A DNA stretch of 36,664 bases from an uncultured Solirubrobacter sp. (GTDB taxonomy: Bacteria > Actinomycetota > Thermoleophilia > Solirubrobacterales > Solirubrobacteraceae): NCBI GenBank assembly GCA_937871635.1, contig CALMNS010000239.1, positions 1 through 36,664 of the forward strand, read 5' to 3'. The notes under the pieces were generated by a model. The model was not told where the DNA came from, made no database searches, and worked only from the letters and a program-made list of their open reading frames with translations. The translations under genes and the position numbers were made by a program. Of this stretch, positions 1 to 6,479 are shown piece after piece (position 1 is the stretch's first letter; each line of letters begins with the position of its first letter).

Positions 1-2
1 GG

Positions 3-32
3 CTGGAACGCTCCGAGGCGCTCGAGGCCTGA
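3..32 (+). CDS. Possible C-terminal end of a gene truncated by the window edge
   Basis: The first bases read in frame as LERSEALEA followed by TGA at 30-32. This Glu/Ala-rich, charged end resembles the C-terminal helix of many proteins, but ten codons are too few to name a family. The frame is open to the window edge, so this is either the 3' end of a plus-strand gene or chance. Confidence 0.25.
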   Translation: MERSEALEA

Positions 33-33
33 G

Positions 34-70
34 CGCCCGGCCGCCCGGCCGCCCGGCCGCCCGGCCGCCC
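34..70. repeat. Short tandem repeat, 8-bp unit
   Basis: The unit CGCCCGGC is repeated about 4.6 times without interruption, starting two bases after the possible stop codon at 32. Each unit contains the palindromic core GGCC, so the array could fold into alternative GC-rich hairpins. It is non-coding as far as I can see and may be a slippage-prone variable-number repeat. Confidence 0.8.
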
Positions 71-144
71 GACGACGATGTTTGCGGCGGGCCGCTGGGT
101 TCGGGCCTCATCGACCGCCCCTAGTGCGCGGGCGCCGGGCTTGC

Positions 145-420
145 GCACCCGGAGGTGGTCCAGGCGAGCGTAGGCCGACCCTGGTCGAGCGCCTCTGGTG
201 TCATCGACACCGGCCCGGTCGTGTCCGTGCCGTCAGTGGGCTGGGCCGCGAGAGGGGCCGAGAGCCGCTCCGGGCTAGCGCCGGGCGGTGAGTTCGACCG
301 CCTCCAGCCGTTCGAGAGCCAGCGCAGGCTTCTCGATGAGCGGCTCGGAGGGCTGAGTCGAGGATACGCTCACGGCGAGGGCGAAGCGCTTGTCGAACGA
401 CAGGCGCGCAGGAAGGCGAG
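145..420. repeat. Diverged copy of the 33848-34120 segment
   Basis: This 276-bp stretch aligns almost without gaps to 33848-34120, with conserved blocks such as CTTCTCGATGAGCGGCTCG, GAACGACAGG and CCAGCCGTTCGA. The match covers the C-terminal coding end of the exported protein at 33933-34967 and about 90 bp of downstream non-coding DNA. The two copies are in the same orientation. It therefore represents a duplicated locus end rather than a shared protein domain only. Confidence 0.8.
275..420 (-). pseudogene. C-terminal remnant of a paralogue of the exported protein at 33933-34967
   Basis: On the minus strand the frame reads about 45 codons equivalent to the C-terminus of the right-edge protein: RLPAR-LSFDKRF-ALAVS, then STQPSEPLIEKPALALERLE and a TAG stop at 275-277. 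The intact paralogue carries LSFNKRFSVAVS and STQPFEPLIEKPVLAIERLE. Upstream of about position 420 the similarity fades and no initiation codon or N-terminal anchor is visible, so only the last part survives. The intact paralogue has about 15 further residues after this point. The sequence match is directly visible; loss of the 5' part by deletion is inferred. Confidence 0.65.
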
Positions 421-645
421 GGGGCCACGGCGCGTATCTGAAGGTCCTCCCGACCGTCGGGCGATTCGGCAGCGTACATGGCCGGCGCGACCGGCTGTTC
501 GTTCGAGGGAACCGGCCGCAGGTTCCATAACGGTTGCTCGAGAACGCGGATTAGGTCTAAGCCGCTTCGGCAACCTGCCTGGACGCAGGTCGGCCTGGGT
601 GTGACTTGATGGGTCGAGGTCTGGTTCGCGATCGTCAGCGCCGGT
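421..645. other. Non-coding gap, nothing recognised
   Basis: Open frames here are short and have no recognisable composition or motif. The stretch separates the decayed paralogue remnant from the end of the small PASTA-like gene. No convincing terminator hairpin or promoter was found. Confidence 0.4.
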
Positions 646-1089
646 TCAGGGGTCAGGCTGGGTGCGTAGGCGTCCGGGCCGGACGGTGGTACCGACGCCG
701 GTGGCGTCGTCCGTTGGCGTGACGGTCACCAGGATCGAGCGGCTGTCGTCGTCGAGCCGGTCGTCCCGTGGGGGCGCCGGAGCGATCGAGAAGATCTGGG
801 TGTCGGCGGGGGGCGCGTCGATCGGGGCGCTGATCGCTCGAGCGGCGTCGGCGTTCCATCGCATGTAGCGCCATTGGACGTCGTATCCGCCCGCGGCGAG
901 GGCTCGGCCGGTGGCCGAGGGATCGGCGCGATCGAGGCGGGCGTCGATCGCGGCCGGGACCGGGAGATAGCCGAGCTTCTCGGGGTCGTAACGTCGCATG
1001 TGCGCCCCGCCGAACCCCCGTTGGCGGATCACCACTGAGCGAGTCGGGAGCGGATTCGGGGGATCGCCTGGACGCTGATTGCCGGTCAC
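646..1089 (-). CDS. Small PASTA-like hypothetical protein, duplicate copy
   Basis: A 147-residue protein, about three quarters identical by eye to the product of the neighbouring copy at 1254-1685. The core has the order expected of a PASTA-like unit: a short strand with VPAAIDARL, a helix containing ATGRALAAGGYDVQWRY, then TQIFSIAPAP, and a final strand ILVTVTP. That family assignment is a remote resemblance, not a firm call. There is no signal peptide or membrane segment. The GTG start at 1087-1089 overlaps the TGA (1086-1088) of a leftover protease-gene tail, so it kept a GTGA coupling after duplication. Its role is unknown; linkage to a secreted protease suggests a partner or accessory. 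Confidence 0.6.
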   Translation of the reverse strand: MTGNQRPGDPPNPLPTRSVVIRQRGFGGAHMRRYDPEKLGYLPVPAAIDARLDRADPSATGRALAAGGYDVQWRYMRWNADAARAISAPIDAPPADTQIFSIAPAPPRDDRLDDDSRSILVTVTPTDDATGVGTTVRPGRLRTQPDP

Positions 1090-1169
1090 GGGGAGCCGTC
1101 CCCGGGATCGACGGTGGAAAGTCGGCGCAGGCCGGGCTCGCGTGCGTCCATCGCGGTTTCGGTCATGGG
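1086..1169 (-). pseudogene. Duplicated 3' tail of the protease gene
   Basis: Between the two small paralogues the minus strand reads PMTETAM, then a tail ending PGLRRLSTVDPGDGSP and TGA. The protease at 1682-3139 ends PMTENAM and PGLRVLTTVGPGGGTP with TGA, aligning residue for residue without gaps and with 15 of the last 25 residues identical. No protease-like coding sequence precedes it, so it is a fragment carried along when the downstream small gene was duplicated. Confidence 0.8.
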
Positions 1170-1253
1170 TGCCGGTCCGGTCTCGGCGACGGTGGTGGGT
1201 CTTTGCTGGGCGAAGTCATCTGTCGAGATCTGTCCGCGATGCGCCAGCGCCGT

Positions 1254-1685
1254 TCACTGGTCAGAGTTGGCGCGCAGGCGCCCCGTCCGGACGGTGGTGC
1301 CGACGCCGATCGCGTCGTCTCTTGGCGTTACGGTCACCTGAATCGACCGGCTGTCGTCGTCGAGCACATCGCCTATCTGCGCCGGAGCGATCGAGTAGAT
1401 CTGGGTGTCGACGGGCGGCACGTCGATCGGGGCGCTCATCGCTCGAGCAGCGTCGGGGTTCCACCGCACGTAGCGCCACTGAACGTCGTAGCCGCCCGCG
1501 GCCAGTGCGCGTGCGGTGGCGCGCGGATCCTCGCGATCGAGGCAAGCGTCGATCGCGGCTGGGACAGCGACGTAGCCCATCGTCTCGGGGTCCCAACGTC
1601 GCATGTATCCCGGCCGTCGCCCCCGACGCACCGCAGGGCGCGTCGGGGGCGGGTTCGGCGGATCGCCTGGGCGGTTGTCGGTCAG
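1254..1685 (-). CDS. Small PASTA-like hypothetical protein, copy next to the protease
   Basis: Paralogue of the 646-1089 product, with the same conserved segments (VPAAIDACLDRE, RALAAGGYDVQWRY, TQIYSIAP, VTVTPRDDAIGVGTT). A GTG at 1629-1631 would give 125 residues. However, the sequence upstream still encodes NRPGDPPNPPPTR, matching the other copy's N-terminus, back to a CTG at 1683-1685 that overlaps the protease stop as CTGA. I therefore extend the gene to that CTG and suppose either a rare CTG start or use of the GTG. Translational coupling to the protease is implied. The function is not known. Confidence 0.55.
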   Translation of the reverse strand: MTDNRPGDPPNPPPTRPAVRRGRRPGYMRRWDPETMGYVAVPAAIDACLDREDPRATARALAAGGYDVQWRYVRWNPDAARAMSAPIDVPPVDTQIYSIAPAQIGDVLDDDSRSIQVTVTPRDDAIGVGTTVRTGRLRANSDQ

Positions 1686-3139
1686 GGGGTGCCGCCTCCG
1701 GGACCGACGGTGGTGAGCACGCGCAGGCCGGGATCGCCTGGGCCCATTGCGTTCTCGGTCATCGGGAACAAGTAGCCGATCTTGCCGATAATGACCTCGT
1801 TGGTGTCGAGATGGGTGAAGTCATTTATCTCGTTGCCGTGGATGATGCCGCGGGCGGTGTTCGGCGAGTTCGAGAACGCCGGACCGCCGCTGTCACCGGG
1901 GCGCACACCAGGCGTGTCGCCCATCTGCACGAGCAGCTGGTCATCCATGCCTTGCACCTGGTCGTCCTGGCAGGTACCGGGATGGGTTCCGTCCGCACAT
2001 TCGATGTAGTCGTGATCTGTCTGAGTGATGAAGCCGCACTTTCCGCCCTCGCGCCACGTACGGGTCTTCTCCGGCGCGTAGGGCACGCTGATGCACACGA
2101 CATCGTCGACCATGTCGGTGCCGAGCTCCTTGACAGCGCGCACCGGATACGGGTTGCTCGTCGAGCGGGTGTAGATCCAGTTGGCGGCTTGCGCATCGGT
2201 GATCGGGATGCCCAAAAAGTCCAACTCGGTTGCCAGTGGATCGTCGTCCCAAGAGTTGTAGATCATCGGTCCGACCACCTCGTTGTTGTGCAGCCAGTTC
2301 GCTCCGGTGCGCCCGTCATCGCAGTGGCCTGCGGACAGCAAGAAGTAGTCCGGCGCCGAGCTCGGCGATTCGGCCGGCGTCAGAGGCAGCGCCGACTTGT
2401 AGGCGACGAACCCTGAGGTGCAGGACGTCTGCAGGTCGGGGCTGTCGAGGACCAGTCCGCCCCGGTAGGGCGACCCGCAATTGTCCCGCTTGGCACAGAT
2501 TGACTGCCGCGCCACTCCGCGGGTCACGCTCACTGCGTCGCCGTAGCGCCGGAAGTGCGCACGGGCTGCGGCGAGATCGCCCAGCACCTTGACCGTCACC
2601 CGGTTGCGCTTGACATCGGTTCCGGCACCGGTGACGAGCACCTTCCCGATCGGCCGGCGTACGGTCATGATGCGGGCACGCAGCCCTTCGAGGTGACGCA
2701 GCGACCGGTCGGCGGCGACGGCGCGAAGTTGTCCGGGATACGCAAAGCCCGTGCGCGCAGCGGCCAGCGCCGAGCTCTGGTCGCGCGTGAACGCCAAGCG
2801 GATGATCCCGCCGCTGCGGTGATCGATCCACGCGCCCGCGAAGCGCTCATCGTCAGCGCGAAGCCGCCGCTGAAGCACTCCCGCCGCCTCAGACACAGTC
2901 GCCCGTCGGGCCAACTCTCGGCGCTCAGACCGCGTCAACGGGATGCCGTACTCGTCGAGACCGCGCGTCACCGCCTCACGGCTCCGGGAGAGCCGAGCGA
3001 CGCGCCCTGCGTCGACGGACAACCCCAGCCGCTGACGAAACTCGACAGACCGCTCGGCCACCGCCGAAGGCGCCAAACTCAGCGCGCTGCTCGGCGCGGC
3101 AGCTGACGCCGACGCTCCCGCCATCGCGCTCATCAGCAC
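1682..3139 (-). CDS. Trypsin-like (S1 family) secreted serine protease, 5' end probably truncated
   Basis: A chymotrypsin-fold serine protease with all three catalytic positions: His272 in LLSAGHCDD, Asp307 in TELDFLGI and Ser417 in RPGDSGGPAF, numbered from the GTG at 3139. Residues 30-210 look like a pro-region or inhibitory domain as in alpha-lytic/streptogrisin-type enzymes. Several cysteines (215, 221, 240, 273, 349, 368, 381, 390) could form disulfides, fitting an extracellular enzyme. The first codons read MLMSAMAGASASA, only the end of a signal peptide. In-frame codons upstream encode RARRALTLAAAAV, the missing hydrophobic part, but reach a TGA (3175-3177) with no start codon. The true start was therefore probably lost at the junction with the DUF5131 gene. 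A CTGA overlap links it to the next small gene. Confidence 0.8.
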   Translation of the reverse strand: MLMSAMAGASASAAAPSSALSLAPSAVAERSVEFRQRLGLSVDAGRVARLSRSREAVTRGLDEYGIPLTRSERRELARRATVSEAAGVLQRRLRADDERFAGAWIDHRSGGIIRLAFTRDQSSALAAARTGFAYPGQLRAVAADRSLRHLEGLRARIMTVRRPIGKVLVTGAGTDVKRNRVTVKVLGDLAAARAHFRRYGDAVSVTRGVARQSICAKRDNCGSPYRGGLVLDSPDLQTSCTSGFVAYKSALPLTPAESPSSAPDYFLLSAGHCDDGRTGANWLHNNEVVGPMIYNSWDDDPLATELDFLGIPITDAQAANWIYTRSTSNPYPVRAVKELGTDMVDDVVCISVPYAPEKTRTWREGGKCGFITQTDHDYIECADGTHPGTCQDDQVQGMDDQLLVQMGDTPGVRPGDSGGPAFSNSPNTARGIIHGNEINDFTHLDTNEVIIGKIGYLFPMTENAMGPGDPGLRVLTTVGPGGGTP

Positions 3140-3165
3140 CGCGGCAGCGGCCAGTGTGAGCGCAC

Positions 3166-3708
3166 GACGCGCTCGGGGACTTCGTCAACTCTATGAGCGA
3201 CCTCTTCCACGAGGACATCCCTCTTGAGTACGTGAGCGAGGTCTTCGAGGTGATGCGTCGCGCCGACTGGCACACCTTCCAGATCCTGACCAAGCGAGAG
3301 GATCGGATGGCGGAGCTCGCCGCCGGACTCCCCTGGCCACTGAACGTATGGCTTGGGGTCAGCATCGAGAACCGGCGGTTCGTTCACCGCGCTGATCGGC
3401 TCCGCGACGTCGACGCGGCCGTCCGGTTCATCTCAGCCGAGCCGCTGCTCGGGCCGTTGGAGGGGCTCGATCTCACCGACATCGACTGGCTGATCGCCGG
3501 CGGCGAGTCGGGCGCTGGTCACCGACCGGTTCGAGCTGAGTGGGTGCGCGAGCTGCGCGACCGGTGCGGTGAGGACCGGGTCGCTTTCTTCTTCAAGCAG
3601 TGGGGCGGTTCACGCGCCAAGACCGGCGGGCGCGAACTCGACGGCCGCACATGGAGCGAGTGGCCCGAAGCGAGGCCGGCCATCGCGGCCGGGGGCGTAC
3701 CCGGCTAA
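3166..3708 (+). pseudogene. DUF5131 (phage Gp37/Gp68-like) protein, N-terminus missing
   Basis: The readable part from the ATG at 3193 is 171 residues and contains the family hallmarks DLFHEDIP, ADWHTFQILTKR, NVWLGVSIENRR, VRFISAEPLLGPL, IDWLIAGGESG, FFFKQWGG and GRELDGRTW. Family members usually run to roughly 230-260 residues and begin with a cysteine-containing segment (around NPVTGCTKVSPGC in relatives) that is wholly absent here. In-frame codons before the ATG encode DFVNS, matching the family just upstream of MSDLFH, and then the match stops near 3175. The gene is therefore 5'-truncated exactly where the divergent protease gene is also truncated. Upstream the frame meets TGA at 3155. 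Probably non-functional; associated with phage or mobile DNA in other genomes. Confidence 0.75.
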
Positions 3709-3742
3709 ACGGCGAACCGGAGGCAGGTGCCGGCCGGGTACG
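3696..3742 (+). terminator. Inverted repeat spanning the DUF5131 stop codon
   Basis: CGTACCCGGC at 3696-3705 is perfectly complementary to GCCGGGTACG at 3733-3742, with a 27-base loop that contains the stop codon. There is no T-run, so a terminator role is only a suggestion. Confidence 0.35.
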
Positions 3743-4128
3743 TAAACCGCCTGCGGCGACGACCCACTCGCCTCGGCCGTAGCCCTCCCCTCCGCTGTCA
3801 GCTCGCGCTCCTGCTGACCGGGGCGGTCGTGCATCACCAAGCCGCGAAGATCCCGATGCGCCGCCTCCGCATCGCGCTGTTGTGCATCGAGACTCGCTGC
3901 CGAGCCGCTCGGTCACGCTCCCCCCGCCTCGTTCGCGAGGCGGGGCGCCCCTCTGTTCTTGGCTCGTTGCTTGCCCACGCAACGATCGGCCCCAGTGTCA
4001 AGCAACGAGGCGGTAGTAGGCTCATGGTGCACTCGGCCGGAGGTTCCATGCCCTCCGGTCTGACCAGCCAGCCCAGCTCGGCACCGACTCCGTCGCAGGA
4101 CCCTCTGCCTCTCGCGCCCGAAGCCGGC
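3709..4128. other. Gene-free gap between DUF5131 and the ROK regulator
   Basis: Apart from the two inverted repeats listed separately, no frame here shows recognisable protein sequence; the long plus-strand frame running on from here is antisense to the ROK gene. Confidence 0.5.
3922..3945. terminator. Perfect hairpin with TTCG loop
   Basis: CCCCGCCTCG, loop TTCG, CGAGGCGGGG: a 10-bp perfect stem. It lies between the 3' ends of the DUF5131 remnant (plus) and the ROK regulator (minus), the position expected of a bidirectional terminator. The plus-strand side is followed by a pyrimidine-rich stretch with several T residues. Confidence 0.65.
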
Positions 4129-5334
4129 TCAACGCTCGACGGGCGCCCCATCACGCTGGACGAGGCGACTTACGACGGTTCGTCGCGCGATGTCGAGCGC
4201 CACGGCGGTGGCGCCGACGCGGACGGCCCGTTCGCCGAGCGTCGCGCACTCGATTCGAGGCGGCGCCGGGACCAGCTCGGCGGTGGCGGCCCTTACCTCA
4301 GGCAGCAGGAGGTCTTCGTTGCTCCCGATGCCACCCCCGAGCAGCACCAGCTCGACATCCATTACCGACGTGAGACCGGCGATGCAGACCGCCGTCGCGC
4401 GTGCGGTGTAGGCGACGACGGCCCGACCCAGCGCGTCCCCGACGCGAGCCGCCTCGAACAGCGCTTCGACATCGAAGGGTCTGGACAGCGAGGTCGTCGT
4501 AGTGGCTGCAAGGCGCTCCGCGACCTGAGCCAGGCCACGGCTCGAGAGGCGCGCCTCCATGGCGCCTCCAGTGCTCCGCCCGACCGGCTTGAAAGGATCG
4601 TCGCCGACCGGCAAGAAGCCGATCTCGCCCGCCGCCCCGCGTGCGCCGCGATGCAGCTGACCGTGCAGCACGATGCCGGCGCCAAGGCCGGATCCGATGT
4701 TCAGGTAGGCAAAGCTGTCGACGCCACGCCCCGCGCCCACGTTGCGCTCACCTAGGGCCGCGACGTTGACGTCGTTATCGACCCGCGTCGGAAAACCGAG
4801 AAGCCCGCTGAGCACGCGTTCGGCGAAGATCCCTTCCCAGCCCTTGATGTTCGGCGCGGCGCTGATCCTCCCGGTCGCTGGATCGACGATTCCCGGCGAA
4901 CCGATGACAGCCAGCTCGGTGCGGTCGCTCAGCGCGGCCATGCGATCCCGGATCTCGCGCACGGCTGCGAAGACGTCCTCCGCCTGCGAGCAACTCAGTC
5001 GCAGACTCATGTCCTGCACCGGTTGACCGTCCAGATCGGACACGACGGCCCGCACGAAATGCGAACCGATGTCGATCGCCAGGACCAGCACTGCATCCGG
5101 AACGAGGTCGAAGAGCGAGGCGCTCGGCCCCCGTCGTCCTGTGGTCCGGCCGTGTTCGCGCGCCAGGCCGGCTGCCTCGAACTCGCGTAGCGCCGCGCCG
5201 ACGGTCGGCTTGGAGAGCCCTGTCGCCAGCGACAGATCGGTGCGGGAGGCAGGTCTCCGGCCGCGGAGCGCCTCAAGCACTGCCAGGGTGTTCTGCTCTC
5301 GAACGCCTAGGCCGAGCGCCGACGGCTCCGTCAC
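4129..5334 (-). CDS. ROK-family transcriptional regulator (NagC/XylR type)
   Basis: 401 residues: an N-terminal winged helix-turn-helix at about 14-75 (NTLAVLEALR, SRTDLSLATGLSKPTVGAAL, GRRGPSASLF) and a ROK sugar-binding domain from about 82 (LAIDIGSHFVRAVVSDL, RVDNDVNVAALGE, NIGSGLGAGIVLHG, ELVLLGGGIGS). The usual zinc-binding cysteine cluster of ROK proteins is absent; the equivalent place reads GAAGEIGFLPVGDDPF, also found in the neighbouring ROK protein. It is divergent from the catabolic operon at 5520-12860, with about 185 bp between the two starts. It most likely controls that operon, and perhaps itself, in response to a sugar or phospho-sugar (inference from family and position). Confidence 0.85.
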   Translation of the reverse strand: MTEPSALGLGVREQNTLAVLEALRGRRPASRTDLSLATGLSKPTVGAALREFEAAGLAREHGRTTGRRGPSASLFDLVPDAVLVLAIDIGSHFVRAVVSDLDGQPVQDMSLRLSCSQAEDVFAAVREIRDRMAALSDRTELAVIGSPGIVDPATGRISAAPNIKGWEGIFAERVLSGLLGFPTRVDNDVNVAALGERNVGAGRGVDSFAYLNIGSGLGAGIVLHGQLHRGARGAAGEIGFLPVGDDPFKPVGRSTGGAMEARLSSRGLAQVAERLAATTTTSLSRPFDVEALFEAARVGDALGRAVVAYTARATAVCIAGLTSVMDVELVLLGGGIGSNEDLLLPEVRAATAELVPAPPRIECATLGERAVRVGATAVALDIARRTVVSRLVQRDGAPVER

Positions 5335-5399
5335 AGCGGGAACAATAGGGAACCGTCCTTCTGTGTGCGCTCGCGTTGTTGAGTTCGCATGAGCCGTGC

Positions 5400-5450
5400 T
5401 TGACAGTCGCAGGGAAGCGAAGTACGTTCAGAATAGAAAATGCACTTTCC
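5400..5450 (+). promoter_or_regulatory. Divergent promoter region with a palindromic candidate operator
   Basis: A consensus -35 hexamer TTGACA sits at 5400-5405, followed by the only A/T-rich pocket in the area. GAAAATGCACTTTC (5436-5449) matches its own reverse complement at 12 of 14 positions and is a plausible operator for the ROK regulator, whose family binds A/T-rich palindromes. The -10 element is not clear. Confidence 0.5.
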
Positions 5451-5519
5451 AGTTTTTGACCGGGAGCTTCGAGACGGGCGCGCGAGACGGGTAGAGGCGT
5501 GTTCGGCGCTCGAGCGCCG

Positions 5520-6479
5520 ATGAGCGACCACGTGCTGGGGGCGGACCTCGGAGGCTCCAACGTGCGAGTGCTGCTCAGCGAAGTCTCAGGACGGCCTGTC
5601 GCCGAGGCCGAGGCGGTCACCGACCGACGGGACGCTGAGGCCGTCGTTGCCCAGCTCGCTGTCATGGCGCGGGACCTCGCGGATACCGCCGGCATCGCGT
5701 GGGCGCGCGTCGCGGGAATGGCCGTCGGGGTGCCAGCGGTCGTCGATGGTGCTGGCGGCGAGCTTCGGCTGGCGCCGAACCTCCCGCCCGTGGACGAGCT
5801 CGACCTCGCGACGACCCTGGGTGAACGAGTTGGGGTGCCGGTGACGCTGGACAACGACGTCAACATGGCAACGTTGGCCGAACAGCACCGTGGCCTTGGA
5901 ATCGGCGTCTCCGACTTCGTCTTCGTGGCCGTGGGCACCGGAGTCGGCATGGGGATCATCGCCTCGGGCCGGCTTCAGCGCGGCGCGCATGGCGCGGCCG
6001 GCGAGATCGGGTTCCTACCGGTCGGTGATGATCCGTTCGACCGGGCGAACCAGCAACAAGGATCGCTCGAAGCGGCCGCGGGCGGCGTCGGGGTCGCGCG
6101 ACGCTACGCCTCCCTCAAGGGAGGCGAAGCCGCCGAGGTCAGCGCGCGTGACGTCTACACAAGGGCCGCCGCCGGCGACCTCGACGCACGCTCCGTCATC
6201 GACCACCAAGCCAAGACGGTGGCGCTTGCAGTCGTCAGCACTCTCAGCGTGCTCGATCCCGCGCTCGTCGTCTTCGGTGGCGGGATCGGCAGTCGTCAGG
6301 ATTTCGTCGAGCGCGTGCGCGCGTACGTCGCGCAGTTGACCCTGCGCTCGCTACCGATCGCCGTCAGCCCGCTCGGCGCGCGAGCGGGGCTCATAGGCGC
6401 GATCGAATTGGCCTGCCGGCAGGGCAACGGCGGGTCGACCCAGGACGACCCCGGCACGCTCCGCAGGACGTTGGCGTGA
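5520..6479 (+). CDS. ROK-family sugar kinase-like protein
   Basis: A 319-residue ROK protein without a DNA-binding domain, so a kinase-type member. Visible motifs: phosphate-binding LGADLGGSNVRVL, VGVPAVVDG, LDNDVNMATLAE (containing the catalytic Asp region), AVGTGVGMGIIASG and LVVFGGGIGSRQDF. The substrate-His/zinc motif of glucokinase-type members is replaced by GAAGEIGFLPVGDDPF, as in the divergent regulator. I chose the ATG at 5520 over the GTG at 5499 because family homology begins there. The final GTGA overlaps the start of the M20 gene. Likely role: phosphorylation of the imported sugar moiety, unless the protein is a sensor. It acts in the cytoplasm. Confidence 0.8.
   Translation: MSDHVLGADLGGSNVRVLLSEVSGRPVAEAEAVTDRRDAEAVVAQLAVMARDLADTAGIAWARVAGMAVGVPAVVDGAGGELRLAPNLPPVDELDLATTLGERVGVPVTLDNDVNMATLAEQHRGLGIGVSDFVFVAVGTGVGMGIIASGRLQRGAHGAAGEIGFLPVGDDPFDRANQQQGSLEAAAGGVGVARRYASLKGGEAAEVSARDVYTRAAAGDLDARSVIDHQAKTVALAVVSTLSVLDPALVVFGGGIGSRQDFVERVRAYVAQLTLRSLPIAVSPLGARAGLIGAIELACRQGNGGSTQDDPGTLRRTLA

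Noticed and set aside
34..70. CRISPR-like array
   Set aside because: The 8-bp units have no spacers; it is a simple tandem repeat. No repeat-spacer pattern was found anywhere.
1079..2416. Long plus-strand open frame (445 codons) opposite the protease and small paralogue
   Set aside because: Arg/Ser-rich low-information composition; the minus strand carries a protease with its full catalytic triad over the same bases.
3727..4755. Plus-strand open frame from the gap into the ROK gene
   Set aside because: Antisense to the ROK regulator, which has clear helix-turn-helix and ROK motifs.
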